Notes under the pieces: model-generated
Database searches by the model: none
What the model was told of the DNA's origin: nothing
The model's input: only the letters and a program-made list of their open reading frames with translations
Part shown: positions 10,797-25,000 of the stretch, piece after piece
Numbering within the stretch: the stretch's first letter is position 1
Layout: every line of letters starts with the position of its first letter
Origin: Onthophagus taurus
Lineage: Eukaryota; Arthropoda; Insecta; Coleoptera; Scarabaeidae
Direction of reading: 5' to 3'
NCBI RefSeq assembly: GCF_036711975.1
Contig: NC_091975.1
Location: forward strand, 9,922,501 to 9,986,500
Length of the DNA stretch: 64,000 bases
Made by a program: the position numbers and the translations under genes

Positions 10797-13700
10797 TACT
10801 TTAAAGTTTAACTATACAAATTTACTTAACATGATAAAAATAGCAGCAGCCATGAGTAACTATGGTAACCAATCATTTTAAACAATTTCCTGAGTGTCAA
10901 AAAGTGATTTAGTATAGCTTGTTGAAGTTGTTGGAATTGGGATGAGTAAACATTATCGGAAAATCTGGCTGTTTATGAAAGGAATGATATCGTTTTGAAA
11001 AAATCTAAAAATCTCTTTCCAGTTAAGGTTTTTGCAAAAAAGTAATGACCCAGGACAGTATCTCGTACTATTTCGCTCCACACATTGATCTTTTGCGGAT
11101 ATTGAGTGTGACTTTCTTGTCCAATATGAATTTTGGGTAGCCCAATATTAACAATTTTGCCTATTTGCTTGTACGCTCAATGTAAATGTTCCCTAGTCGG
11201 TAACAATTATGCTTTTGACAAAGTCGTTGTAAAATTGTTGTTGCAAAAACTACGACTAAATGCTCTTGAATGAGGTTTACTTGATAGGAATGATATTAAT
11301 ACCCCTTTTACATGTGGGATAGGGTGGAAAGTTTCAGGGTGGGAGAATCAGTAGAATCGGATCACCAACCGCTGGAATTGGTACTAAGGGGCGCGTGGGG
11401 GAGAGGGAGTTTGAATCGGGAAAGAAAAAGTATAAGGGCTGACTGGTCGGAAAGAGGGATAGAACACTTTAGGGAAAAGTTAGAGGGGTGGCGACGGAGA
11501 GTGGAGATGGCTAGGGGGGTGGACGAGCTGGTGCGGGTGGTGGGGGAAGCGATATTGAAGAAAGAGTACGTTCGAGGGGGCAGTGCAAAGCTAGGCAGGA
11601 ACGAATGGTGGGATGGTGAGTGCATGGGGGCGAAGAGAGAGGCGAGAAGGAAGTTGAGACAGTGGCGGAGAGGGTTGGTGGGGGTGGAAGAATATAGGGA
11701 AGCATTGAGGGGATATAAAGAGATATGCAAAAGGAAAAAGAAAGAATTGAGGGAGAGGGAGGCGGAAGAGATTAGAAGGGTGAGACAAGAGGGTGAAGTT
11801 TGGAAATATATAAACAAAATAAGGAAAGTACAAGAGGAAATTACCAGTGAAATACAAATGACGGAGTGGAGAGATTACTTCAAGGGTCTGCTGGAGGGGG
11901 AAGAGGAGAGGCGGGTAGAGGAGGTAGATACAGGGGGACGGAGAGGAGATGAGATGGCCGGGGAACAAATGGAGGCGGCGTTGGGGGGACTAAAGAGGGG
12001 GAAGGCTCCAGGGGGGGACGGTGTCCAGAATGAGGCATGGCTGGAGGCAACGGGAGAAGTGAGGGGAAAGTTGTTGGAAGCGCTGAACAAAGTTTGGGAA
12101 GGGGAAGGGTTTCCGATTGGATGGAGGACGGCGATAATAAGCCCCTTGTACAAGAAGGGAGTGAAGGGAGTAGTGGAAAATTATAGGGGAATTAGCTTAA
12201 TGGACTCGGCGTACAAGATATATGCGAAGGTGCTGCTGCAGAGGTTGGAGGAAGAGATGGAAGAGAAAGGGATCTTACCGGACGGACAGACAGGCAGGAT
12301 TTAGAAAGGGAAGGGGCGCGATAGATAACGTGTACATTGAAGCACTTGGTGGATAAAAAACTGGAAGGGAAGGGAGGGAAGCTTTACGCCCTATTCATAG
12401 ATCTAAAGGCAGCGTTTGATAAGGTGAATAGAGGGAAGTTATGGGAGGAGATGAGGAGGAGAGGGATTACTGGTGGGACAATAAACAGGGTGAGGGAGAT
12501 ATACGCAGAGACGATAGCTAGGGTAAAGGTGGGGGACGAGTTAACGGATAGGTTCTGGACAACGAGGGGTTTGAGGCAGGGTTGTCCACTTAGTTCCGCT
12601 CTGTTTGCCTTGTATACCGCAGACATGGAAGACAGATTGACCGGTGGGCAGATGGGAGGTGTGGTTGTAGGGAGGAGGAAGGTGCATTCACTGGCTTACG
12701 CGGACGATTTGGTGGTAGTGGCGAGAGAGGCGAAGGAGATGAAGGCGATGATGCGGAGTTTGGAGAGTTATTTTAGGGGGAAGGCTCTGGAGGTGAATGT
12801 AGGAAAGACAAAGGTTATGAAGTTCTGTAAAGGGGGTAGAAGGAAGAGCGAAGACTGGAGGTGGGAAGGGAAGGAGATAGAGGAGGTGAGGGAGTACACA
12901 TATTTGGGGTACAGATTTAGAGAGGACAACAAGGAAGGCGCGCATGTGAGGGCAATGGCAAAGAAGGCGAATAAGGTGATGGGGCAGGTCTGGGGGTGGG
13001 GAGAGAGATTATTTGGAAGGGATATGTTAAAAAGGAAGATGATATTCGAGTGCTTGATTAAAAGTGTTATGATGTACGGGGCGGAGATTTGGGGGTGGAA
13101 AGAGCAAGGGCTGTTGGAAGGCGTACAGGCTAGGTACTGGAGATGGGTTTTGGGGTTGGCAAAAGAGACGCCGGAGTACATAGTCAGAGAAGAGGTGAAG
13201 GTTGATAAGTTAAGAGTGGAGGCGGGTAAAAGGGCGGTACGTTTTGAGGAGAGGGTTGAAGGGAGGTCTCAATGTAAAATTTTGGGGGAGTGCTGGAAAG
13301 AGATTAAGGCAGGGAAAGGGGGTTACGGGCAACGAGGGAGGGAGGAATATTTCAGAAGGGTGGGGTACTCAGTGAAAGCGATAGATGATAGAAGGAGGGA
13401 AGGGATTGAGATGTGGAAAGAGCTGGAGAGCAGGGACAGAGATGTACAGAGGCAAGAGAGAAGGGGGCAGATAAGGGAGAGCAGGTACAACCCTAAGTAC
13501 GAGGAAATAATAACGGAGGGATTGCCGAAGTACCTGTCGGTGGAGGGGGATGAGGAGGGGAAGAGGATGGTGGCAAGATTCAGATGCGGCAATGAGGAGA
13601 GAGCGAATAGGTATTGGATGAGAGATGATGAGAGGGGTTGTAGGCTATGTGGGGGGGAGTGGGAGTCGTTGGAGCACCTACTGAGGGAGTGTGACGAGCT

Positions 13701-14312
13701 AAGAGAGGAGGTGATCGGCTGGAAGCAGGTGCTGGGGGAGGGGGCAGAGGGAAGAGAATGGATGAGGGAGGTGGTGGCGACTAGGCAGCGTAGGGAGATG
13801 CGGGGAGGAGATGGGGAGGGGTAGGATAGGAAATAAAATGTATTGTATTGTAATGTGATATATGTAATTGCAGTATGGTTAAAATTTAATTGTTTGTGGA
13901 ATGTATTGCTGATTTGGTAGCAATAAACTTATTAATTAATACCCCTTTTACAATAAGAAGTAATCTTGCCCACCTAAAACCACGTTTTATTTAACCTCCC
14001 CTAAAACATTTGGTAGGCCAGACTTCGAGAAATGCTTCAAGGGATGATTTTTATTTGCTCACAGCTAGACTCGCCATACTTTGGCTAATGAGTTGACGAT
14101 CAGGATATGTTGTATTAAAGAGGTGTTTAAAATGATTGGTTACCATAATTACTCATGGCTATTGCTATTTCTATCATGTTGTGCAAATTTGAATAGTTAA
14201 ACTTTAAAGTAATTTTTCTCGAAAGTTTTCTTATGTAAAAAAATTTAAATCTTTAGACCCGTTTATAACGATTTTATCGCCTATATCCGTTACTTTACGG
14301 ACACACTGTATA
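10797..14312 (-). mobile_element. Decayed mariner-like element split by a LINE
   Basis: About 85 bp at 10797-10885 (TACTTTAAAGTTTAAC onward) is inverted at 14120-14220. The right boundary near 14312 has the typical mariner end ACACACTGTA. Minus-strand sequence at 11290-10940 reads as decayed DDE transposase (HTQYPQKINVW, LTGKRFLDF). An N-terminal-like stretch at 14130-13951 is also decayed (NHPLKHFSKSGLPN). Stops and frameshifts are frequent. Outer left bases are eroded, so the left limit is approximate. The block 11311-13934 is a later LINE insertion. Confidence 0.65.
11311..13934 (+). mobile_element. 5'-truncated LINE with 16-bp target-site duplication
   Basis: The 16-bp sequence ATTAATACCCCTTTTA is present at 11295-11310 and again at 13935-13950, which defines the insertion. 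The ORF starts inside the endonuclease domain (VESDHQPLELVL), continues to 12304, then resumes at 12337-13824. The break comes from a 4-bp ACAG duplication near 12290 plus a 2-bp loss near 12335. The RT region has [27 protein letters not shown] and YADDLVVV. The C-terminus has a CX2CX8HX4C zinc-finger-like motif (CRLCGGEWESLEHLLREC). The coding strand is strikingly G-rich and C-poor compared with neighbours. The tail ends CAATAAACTTATTAATT. It is dead because of the frameshifts but otherwise well kept. Confidence 0.93.
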
Positions 14313-15403
14313 AACAAAATGATGTGAAATATTAAATTAATTAGGGAAATTGTAATCCCAACCTCAAAATTTTATAGTAAACTTATCAAGAATTTTTCGT
14401 ATTGAAAGTAAGAAGAGTTTTTTGAAATTTGAATCAACAAAACAATAAATTATAAAAAAAATTACCTAACTTAGCCAATTTGTTTTTATGAAAACTTTGG
14501 AGGTCAAACTCAGGATAATATTTTCTTCGTGACAGGAACGGTTGTATTCAAGATTGGGAACCAATTTTTCTCTTCATCAGAAGAATAATTTCTACCAGGA
14601 ACTTGACCAATTGCTTTTTTTTGATCAGGAACAAATTTAATTGTTTTCTTCGATGGTTGTGAACAGGAAAATGCAAATTAGTTTCTTCGATAGGAACAGG
14701 ATCGATTGCTTTTTCAGTATTGAACAGGAACGGATATTTTTTCATTACACTCGTTAAGCGTTGATTTAATTATTGTTTGGAGAGCAAAAAAATGCGTGCG
14801 TCTCCTCGGACAACAGAAACCACTCTTTTTCTAGATAAATCCGTTTTTCGGATGTTAAATTTTCAAATAACGTCTTCTGATTGGTTAAATTCATCGGTTT
14901 GAAATTTGTACTTTAGTTTTTTCAATGTTACCAACTTTGACATTTGAAATATCTCTAATTTAATTTGTCAAATTATTATTTAAAAAATTTAAAATTATTT
15001 ATAATTATGCATGATATTTCGTAATTTTAATGCTCTTTTAAATCAATTTTTAAATATCCATTCATTTTCTTTTAATTTCAACGATAAATTTTCCAATACG
15101 TTCAAATTAATTTTGTAAATTTTCATCCAAATTTCATTATTTGTTACAAATATTGATTATTTTCTTTGTTAACTAAGTTAAGATTATCGTTCTTAATAGG
15201 TTTGAATCGGGTAGATAAAGATTTAAATAAATAATTTAAATTGAGGTTATGTGATATCGACAACTTTTAAAGTTACTTCGTATCGACTTTACAATTGATA
15301 TTTTAGAATTAGAACATTAAAGAACAATAAAATGTATCGAAATTCACTAGTGTATAATATCTAACATTATTTTATTTTATTTTAGTCATATTTAGAAGGA
15401 GGG
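14313..15403. other. AT-rich stretch without a recognisable gene
   Basis: I see no gene here. A 65-codon minus-strand frame at 14548-14745 covers a stretch in which CAGGAAC-like heptamers recur every 20-50 bp, so it is more likely a degenerate repeat than a protein. The remainder is AT-rich spacer. Confidence 0.4.
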
Positions 15404-15860
15404 ATGATTGGGCCTCAAATTAAAAGAGGAGCCCTAGCCTGGTACACCGATGCTTCAAAGACAGTTAGATCGGGAGTAGGCATGGGCATCAGTGGACCAA
15501 ATAGCCACATCAAATTGCTCTTCAGCTCGGACATAACAATTTTCCAAGCAGAAGTTCTTGCTATCAACTTCTGCACCGCTTTGAACCTACAGAAGGGACA
15601 GAAAGGTGCACAATATTGAAGGCAATGAGAAGGCGGACAAGTTGGCCAAAGAGGCAGCGAACACGCCCTTCATTGAACCCCAACCTGGTTGTGGACTACA
15701 AAAAAGCCACCTAAAACAAATAATCAACAACTGGGAGATCTCAAAGGTAGCCTTACTTAAAACCAAAGAGGTTTTATGCCTCAGCAAAGGGGATCTAAGG
15801 ACGCTCTCAGGCTACTTGACCAGCTATGCGCCCCTAAAATGCCACCTCTTCCACATTGGA
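15404..15860 (+). pseudogene. RNase H domain fragment of a retrotransposon
   Basis: Two overlapping frames together give an RNase H fold with its middle missing. The first, 15404-15619, has WYTDASKT and FQAEVLAINFC, typical of the first strands of LINE RNase H. The second, from 15606, has IEGNEKADKLAKEAA, the C-terminal metal-binding motif. About 50 residues between them are lost. A homologous fragment lies on the minus strand at 53650-53930. It overlaps the likely 3' UTR end of MED14. Confidence 0.8.
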
Positions 15861-15927
15861 CAAGCTGAGGATCAATCAAATATGACTAAATTATTGGTTA
15901 TTACAATATATATTATTTACAAAAATC

Positions 15928-15933
15928 TTTATT
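15928..15933 (-). terminator. Candidate MED14 polyadenylation signal
   Basis: TTTATT on the plus strand is AATAAA on the MED14 strand, about 130 bp after its stop codon. Another AATAAA-like hexamer lies nearer, at about 15953. Either could serve; the choice is not decidable from sequence. Confidence 0.4.
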
Positions 15934-16059
15934 ATGTACAAAAAAAAACATTTTTATTTTAACACTAATTCGAATATAAAAATGTACATTAAAGACAAAA
16001 ATATCTTTACACATTCACTACCACAAGTTGTAATCGTCGTGGTCGTGAAACGCCAACCA

Positions 16060-19000
16060 CTATTGAGGCCCCATCATCCCCATTTGCAGATTAACGGGCG
16101 GATACGGGGATTGTCCTTGTTGCGCTAATTGCATCGCGGGGGATTGAATCTGCGGTACTCCTGGTCCAGGCCCTGGACTTGGTTGTTGCGGCTCCGAAGG
16201 TAAAACCAAATTAACCAACAATTCCCTCACAGCTGGAAACAAGGAACACTCAGCGTGATTAGTTTGGAACTGCGAAAAATGTTTTAATAATTGACTCGCA
16301 GCTGCAATCGCAGGCGCCGGGCCGGGATCTCGTTTTTCCGCTAATTGCGTAATATTTGTAGTCACATCATAAACTAGTGGAAGCACTAAAGTAGGAGGTT
16401 CTATTTGTCCCGCGTATTGTTGGTTTAATAACCTCGTTATTTGTAACTAAAAAAATTATTTAATAATTTTCATAATTAATTAATTATTTAATAACTTACA
16501 AATATTAAAATTTTATTTCTATAAACGTGAACACCCGACATTCCCGTTGGGACGATTGGGAGGGCAGAAGGTGGGACTCTCAACATCCATTGGACGGCCC
16601 ATTTGCAACCTTGTTGTTGCGCGAGACTTGGTAACATATCCAACCTCATTATTTGAACGAAATCTTTTAAAACGTTCATTGGGACGTTTAACATACAAGT
16701 GAAACCCCCTAATCCCAACGGTTTATACGGGGGCGAAGCCACTCGGGTATCAAAAAATTTCTCGATAATCTGCAACTCTTCCCCCGTCCAAACATCTTTA
16801 TGTTCCGACAGGGGGGTGATTTTCAAGTGTAATGATTGCAAATGTTGCGGGTTTAATCCAATTCGGCATTGCAAAGTTTCGGCTACTTTGAAATTAATTA
16901 CACCAGGTTCTGATCCAGATAAAGGAGTTAGCTAAAAAAAAGATATTTAATTTTGATTATTTCTTAGTTAGATACTTACATAATGTTCTTGATGTACATA
17001 TCGTTGCAAATGTTTCCTCATATAAACGCACCCTAAAAATCGTTCCAACGGGGCTAACTCAGGTCCAGGAAGACCTTGAGGATGCTGAGATGGGCAACAC
17101 AAAGTTTCCAACGCTTCGTGAGTTAGCAAAGTTGGAATTGCGCCAGCCCAAGAGCGTTGTGGGAGAACTCTAGATAAATGCCCAGCCCCTGCTTTATGAT
17201 CAGCTTGGGGGCTATGCATGATTGGGTGATTTCCGGGGGATTGCCCAGGTCGCGCTGGGGATGGTCTCGGAACACTCGGCGATCCAGGCCAATTAGACGC
17301 AGCGGGAGAAGCCATACTTTGCGAGGAAGGAAACGGACTCCCATCCGTATGAGAAGTTTGCATAAAACTACTAACGGGGGAATGTCCCGGTAAATTAGTA
17401 ACCGGCCCAGGGGAAGGATTCGAAAGCAACCCCCCACCGGGACTTGGAACGTGCGGATTTAACGGAGAATTAGCCACCAAATTACTCGGGCTAGGATGCG
17501 GAAGAATCGGAATTGGACTCGGATTAATATTGGTGGGCAACGAAGTTGGACTAAAAGAAGTCGCGGGACTCGACCCGAAATTAGTATGCCCTTGATTTTG
17601 AGATATCCCAGAAGTATGCGGACTCGCTGGAGTGTGAGGATTCGACCCGGAAGGCGGAGTTAACGGGTGATTAAATCTTAACCCGGGTTCTCGTTGTTGC
17701 GCGGGAGATTGCGGGCCGCGGTGATGCCCCAAAAATCCCCCCCCTTCAATTTCCATGGGAATCGGCGACGGGGGGTTATCATCCTCCGATTGAGATCGCC
17801 TCCGAACAACCGCAGTCTCATCGACGTATTTCGATAAAAACGCTTTTAAACCTTGCGTTGGGAAAAAAACATCCACAACGTTACTCCGATCGAAGCGGCT
17901 ATAAGCCCCATCTCTTAAAGAAACCAATCCACTCCCGCGGATTCGCAACTCCAAACAATACATCCCTTGATAAACGAGTCGTATTAAAGTACAAGATTGC
18001 GCCATTATCGTGAAAGTTTGTACTGGTATTTGTGGACGCTAAATCAAAAAAAATAATTAAAAAAAATCAATAAATTAAACAAAAAAAACAAATTATTTAC
18101 CGGCGTATTAACCCCCATTTGAGGAATAGACGGCAACTTACTAATCGAAATTAACGGTTCATAAGTCTCGTGCAATAACTGCACAATTTGCGTTAAATTC
18201 CGATGTTCGTTTAAATGCGCTTCCAACTGCTCCTTAATCAAAGAATGTGCGTTAATCGAATTATTATTAGCCCCAAAAGCCAATTTAAACATCTTCTCAC
18301 TCCCATGCCAAAAAACGGACACCAAAGCGCCTTTATCCGGCCCATAACACAACACCAACTTATTATAATTATACGATTTAACGTTAAATAAATTTGCAAG
18401 GTTGTATTTTTCGTTATACAGTTGTAAGTATTCGCCTAAATCGTAAACGATCGTGTATAAATGAACGATTTGGGTCCAATCGTTTAATAATGAATCGACG
18501 TTTTTACCGATCGTTTCAACGCTACCCATGTTGTAAAGAAAATAAACTGGGCGACGAGAACCTTGTTCTTTGGGATGCGTGCTTTGTAAAGGTGTCGAAT
18601 AAAAAACGAACTCCACCATCCAACTTTGATTACCTTTGCTGGTATGGACTCGGATTGAGACGCTTAATAAGCGTTTTAGTAACGAATTCCATCCGGCTGA
18701 TTGGCCGATTTCGGGGGTTGGTGCGGGAAGTTGGATTAATTTTAATACTAAACCGGTTGCGTTCGGTTCTACTTGTAATCCTTGATGGAAAACGTTTCGT
18801 TTCGTTAATTCCGATGATAATGTTACGAACGGTAAGCGTTCGTCGCACATCGCTACCACGTGGGCTAATTCCGCTATGAAATAAGCGGGTTGTTTCGATC
18901 TTCGCGATGCAGATTCTGATCCTCCGCTACCTTTTCGTTTTAAAGTACCCGCCTCCGGGGTTGAGTCTGATAAATCAGCACCTCCATCGACGTTAGTAAA

Positions 19001-22000
19001 TGGACCGTGTGTAACAACAAAAGTGTCTAATTCAATTACTGATTGAACCTATAAAAAATAAATTATATAGCAATATTAATAGGGTTTCAAACTCAAAGAC
19101 GGTAGAATCTCAATGGACTACTACATCCCGAATTAGCAAATGCTTAATTTATTCTATTCCCGTTTTGTAATGTTGTGTTTAGTTTGAGACTTAATAAGGT
19201 TCATATGACTGGTTCAATGTGCCTTGGTGGAATAAGAACCTTGAATAACAGCGAGACATGGTTATAAGACTATACAGGGTGTTTCACGTAACTGGTTCGT
19301 TACGGTCTACTTCCGGTCTACCGGAAGTAGACCATAACTTCGTTATTTTAATTGGAGTGCTATAGTTTTTATTGCACCTTTTAATTGTATGTAAAAAATA
19401 TGTTGACTTTCATAAAAGTTTTGGTTTTAAACTTTTTTTGGCAAATTTTAACATGCTCTTTAAAACTCCATATTTGATCCAACGTTCATTCAAAAAAGAT
19501 CTACGTTGGCACGATTACTTTTCAGATGTTGTCAAATAGATTGTCATTTGTTGTATCGGAGTATCTTATACAGCCCGGTAAAAAATTGAATTACTATTTC
19601 TCCATATTCAATGGCGAGAAAGTCGAAAATTTTAAATGGAACGCCCCTTATTTTTTTAACCTATCAGAAAGAGAATTTAATTCTCAACTATGATAAGGTT
19701 ATTGGGTGTAGCGATCGGTATAAGAAAAAAAAGAGAACTAAATTTTTCTTTGCTATATTTCGAAACAAATTGTTTCTTCTACAGGCAAAAAACTGTGAAC
19801 AAATGTATCAAAATTAATAATGTATCAGAAGGGAAAACGGGGTGGTAAATTATGTTATGGAAGTGTCAGGGAGAGTGAGAAGGGAGATTACAAGATTTGG
19901 GAGGGTATATATTGGGTTGTCGTCACTGAGAATTGACGACTTCATAGACGTGAAGAGGTGCTACAGATGCCAGGGTTTCGGACATCTCCAACGTTTCTGC
20001 AAATCGGAGACGGTATGTGGGCATTGTGCGGAAAAGGGCCACGAGTTTAAGAACTGTGGGAATAGGGAGAGAGAGGCGGTATGTGCAAACTGCAAAGCCA
20101 GGGGGAAGGATGACAGACACGAAACAAGGGACAGAAACTGTGGGGAATACCAGATAGCGGCGGAGTTGGTGAAGAGAAGTATTAATTATGACGACATGAA
20201 GAGAGGACAGCAAGGGACTTTATCAAAACACTAGACGGGGGAGGAGAGAAGCCAGAGGGGTTGAAAATGGTGTTCTGGAATGTAGCGGGGATTACGAATA
20301 AGGGAGGGCAGTTCTGGGAATACCTGAAGAGATTTGAGGTGATTTGTATGGTGGAGACCTGGGTTGATGAAGGAGGGTGGGCAAAGATTGAGGGAAAATT
20401 GCCAGAAGGGTATAGATGGGATTGCGTGTATGCAGAGAGAAGAAGTAAGAGAGGAAGAGCGTGCGGGGGTATTATAACAGGAATAGCGAGAGGAATTACG
20501 GAGGAGAGTAAGACGGAGGGGAGATGGAGGCAGAAGGGAATGGTAAAAAGGCAGATCAGCTGGGGGAGAGAGACGGTGCAGATAGTTACTGTGTATAGCA
20601 AGTCAATGAAAGAGACGAGAAAGCAATGGGATGAGATGGCAGGGGATGGGACGGAGGGATATATAATAATGGGAGGGGATTTCAATGCTAGAGTAGGCGA
20701 GGAGGGGGGAAGGGTTGAGATATGGGGAGAGGAGGGACGACGGCGGTCGAAGGATTCTGGGCGGAATGGAGAAGGAACAGAAATGCTGAGATGGGTGGAG
20801 GAGAACGGATGGGAGATACTGAATGGGAATAAAGAGGAAGGAGAGGAAGGGGAGTATACTTACATCGGGGCGAGGGGGACATCTGTGATTGATTATGTAT
20901 TGGTGGATCAGGAAATGTGGGAGAGGGTGGAAAGATTTAAAGTGGGAGAAGCGGTAGAGTCGGATCACCAATCGTTGGAGGTGGAGGTAAAGGGGGTGGG
21001 CGGCAGAAGGCGAGCGGAACTGGGTAGCAAGTTCATCAGGACAGATTGGTCGGAAGAAGGGGTAGCATTCTACAGGGGAAACCTCGACACTTGGCAACAG
21101 AGGATACAAGAGATCAACGGGTTGGAAGAGCTTACCCAGGTAGTGCGGGAGGCAACACTGAAAAGGGAGTGTGTACGTAGGGGGGACAAAGTGGGGAGGA
21201 ACGACTGGTATGATGGCGAGTGCAAGAAGGCGAAGAGGGAGGCGAGAAGGAGGTTGAGGCTGTGGAGACGGGGGAAGATAGGGATGGATAGATATAGGGA
21301 AGCTAGGAGAGAATACAGAGAGTTATGCAGTAGAAAGAACACAGAATTGAGGGAGAAGGAGGCGGCAGAGATTAGGGGGATAACAAGGGAAGGGGAGGTC
21401 TGGAGGTATCTGAAAAAAGGAATGAAGGGTAGGGAGACGATAACCAGCGAAATACACATGACAGAATGGAAGAGTTACTTTATGGGATTATTGGGAGGGG
21501 TTGAAACGAGGCTAACGGGGTTGGGAGGATATGAGGGAGATGGGGGAGAGGAGATAGCAGAAGAGGAGATGGAGGCGGTGCTTAGGAGATTGAAGAAGGG
21601 GAAAATGGGATACATAACGAAGCATGGTTGGAAGCATCAAGGGTGGTGCGAGTGAAGTTATTGGAGGGGATGAATATCGTATGGAGAGGGGGTGGGATTC
21701 CGGAGGGATGGAAAGTGGGGGTAATTTGCCCAGTATATACAAAGGGTAATAAGGGAAGTGTAGAGAGCTACAGGGGAATTAACCTACTAGACTCGGCATA
21801 CAAGGTATACACGAAGATACTGCTGGGAAGATTGGAGGAGGAGATGGAGTTGGGGGGAATTTTGCCGGATGGGCAGGCAGGCTTTCGGAAGGGAAGGGGA
21901 GCAATCGACAACGTGTATGTGTTGAAGCATTTGGCAGATAGAGAGCTGGATAAGAAGGGAGGGAAATTGTACGCCCTGTTTATAGATTTGAAGGCGGCTT

Positions 22001-25000
22001 TTGATAAGGTGGATAGGGGGAAGTTGTGGGAGGAGATGGGGAGGAGGGGGATAACGGAACACCTAATTGCGAGAGTGAAGGAAATATACATGGAGACGAT
22101 GGCTAGGATAAAAGTGGGAGATAAGCTGAGCGACGTGTTCTGGACGACGAAGGGACTGAGGCAGGGATGTCCGCTGAGCCCAAGTCTGTTTGCACTGTAT
22201 ACGGCGGACCTGGAGGAAAGATTGGGGAAGGGGCAGATGGGAGGATTGGTGGTGGGAGGTAGAAATGGAGGGAGCAGGGACCGCTGGAGGACGTGCAGGC
22301 TAGATATTGGAGATGGGTGCTTGGGGTGGCGAGAGAAACACCGGGGTATATAGTGAGGGAAGAGGTAAAGGTGGATAAGGTCAGGGTGGAGGCGGGCAGG
22401 AGGGCAGTGAAATACGAAGAAAGAATAGAAGGGAGGCCAAGCTGCGGGATCCTGGGGGAGTGTTGGAGGGAAATTAGAGAGGGACCGGTCAGATATGGGA
22501 AAGGACACAGAGACAACTATTATAGACGAGCGGGCTACTAGGTAACGGAGATAAATAGTAGACGAAGGGTGGGTAGGGAGATGTGGAGGGAGTTGAGAGA
22601 CAGGGACCGAGATGTGCAGAGACAGGAAAGAAGGACACAAATAAAAGAGGGAAGGTATAACGAAAGATACAGGGACATAATTACGGAGGGGCTGCCTAGA
22701 TACTTGTTATCGGAAAGAGATGAGGAAGGGAAAAAGTTGGTGGCTAGGTTCCGTTGTGGAAACGAGGAGAGAGCCAACAAATACTGGATGGCCGATGAGG
22801 AGAGGTGGTGTAGGCTGTGCAGGGAGGAATGGGAAACGTTAGAACATATGCTGAATGGGTGCAGTGAGTTGAGGAAGGAGGAGATGGACCGAAGGCAGAT
22901 CTTAGGAGAGGGGGGAGAGGGGAAACGATGGATGAGAATGGTGATGGGGGTGAGGAGACAAAGGGATGGGTGAGGGGATGATTGGGCCGAGGAGCCGAGG
23001 GCGTGGAAATGGAGGAAGAGGGCAGAGAGTGAAAGTAATATTTGAATAATGTAAAGAATTGTAAACAATTACTGTATACAATAAACTCTTAAAAAATATA
23101 TGACAATCTATTTGAAAGCATCTGAAGAGTAATCGTGCCAATTTAGAGCTTTTTTCAATGAACGTTGGCTGAGATATAGGGTTTTAAAGAGCATGGTGAA
23201 ATTTGCCAAAAAAAACCTTAAAATCAAAATAACTCGAAAACGAAAAATGCTAGGTACCAATAACTTTTATGAAAGTCAACATATTTTTTTACGTACACTT
23301 AAAAGGTGCAATAAAAATTATAGCATTCCATTTAAAATAACGAAGTTATGGTCTACTTCCGGTAGACCGGAAGTGGCAGTCATCTTGAAAATATTTGAGA
23401 TCGAAAGTTCCGACTGAACAACCCATACTACAACAATTTCAAAACTGCACGAATACTGGAACCTAAAAAAGTTCTAACGAACCAGTTACGTGAGACACCT
23501 GTATACAAAAGACCACAAACACTGATCTAGGCCACCTATGCACAGAAAATGGAAAGTATTAGTACCTCAAAAATCTGTCCTAATGCAGATCTTGAAGTGC
23601 AGTTTCAAGTATATACTACCAAAACAATCTAACGCTGAATAACAACTAAAGCTAGAACAAACATTAGATCTAGAACTACTTAGAAAATTGGGGTTTAGCC
23701 ATAAATCTCTTAAGACGGCTAAGCTGACTGAGCATGACACGTATTTTCAGATACTGACGTCATTTTCTGGATTATGAAAGAACAAAGGATGCAGTAGTCA
23801 TTTTAGATTCTACCGTTTTTAATTTCAACCGAACCAAAATCAAATTTGTACGTTATAATAAATATATTACCTTTAAATAAACCTTTGGTAATTCCGATTC
23901 AATACTTTCATCTTCAAAACCTTCCTCGATACTCGCCGCTTTAACCACAATCAAATAAAAATTGCAATCAATCTCGCACGGATTACTTTCCCTCTCTTTA
24001 AATTCAACCACCAAAACGACATTTTGATGCCTATGCAATTGAATGTACATGCGATGTTTCCCAATTTTAACAATCTCATGATCGGGCCGATGTAGTAACG
24101 GTAATCGATCGTGAGCGCTCGCTGGAAGATGTTGGAGCGTTTTTTCGCACCGCCTCTGAGTGATCCAGTAACGAAGTTCGCTTATATATCTCGGCAATCG
24201 ATTTCGATCTCCGTTTAAACACGCGGATAGATCCGGAATTAACGGCGGGTCGTATTGGGGAACGTGACATTGCAGCATCCCCGTGTGTGTATCAACGGTG
24301 ATTAGAAGCTGCTCGGCGCGGAGGCATGGTTGCAAAACGGCGACTGAGAGAATCGCCGGAGATCCTTGCAGTTGACATTCGACTTGTTTTAGGGCCCCTT
24401 GAAGTTCCGTTTTTAAATCGGTCAAGCGGCTTTTTGTACGTACGTAAATTGTGTGGACTAAAAGGCGTTCCATGGAGAGTAACTCGGAGCGGATTGCTCT
24501 ATCGGCTATTTCACATTCCTAAAAATTACTAAATTATATTTTTGACTCTATAAATAATTTTTTTTATACTTTGTTTCCTAAAGATGGGACGTGAACGACG
24601 GCTAAGGGTCTTGCGGGATCGTGAGTGTCAACTTGAACTGTTAAACGGTACCCTAATTCACTTCGTGGATCTTTACTCGCCGGGTCTTTTCCCTTATTAG
24701 TTAATTCCCTCCAATATGATACAGTTAAACATTTCCCCGGCATGTACTCATCGACATGGATGTGATCGTCTAAACGATCCCTCATTAGTCTTAACGTTTG
24801 CGAGTATAAAACTTCAAGTTGTAACGATTGGCAAAAATAATGCAAACAATTATAAACTTCCGTTAAAGGTGAGGGGTTATCAACCAAACGGGTTTGAATT
24901 AATTGGTGGATATATTGTACTTGAAGCGAATGAACTAAAGCTTTTCCATCTAAAAAATAATTAAAATTAATTAACACGTTCGCTACCGTGTCCTAATGCA

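Noticed and set aside
11362-13592. Long minus-strand ORFs rich in Ser, Pro and Leu
   Set aside because: They are shadows of the G-rich LINE coding strand.
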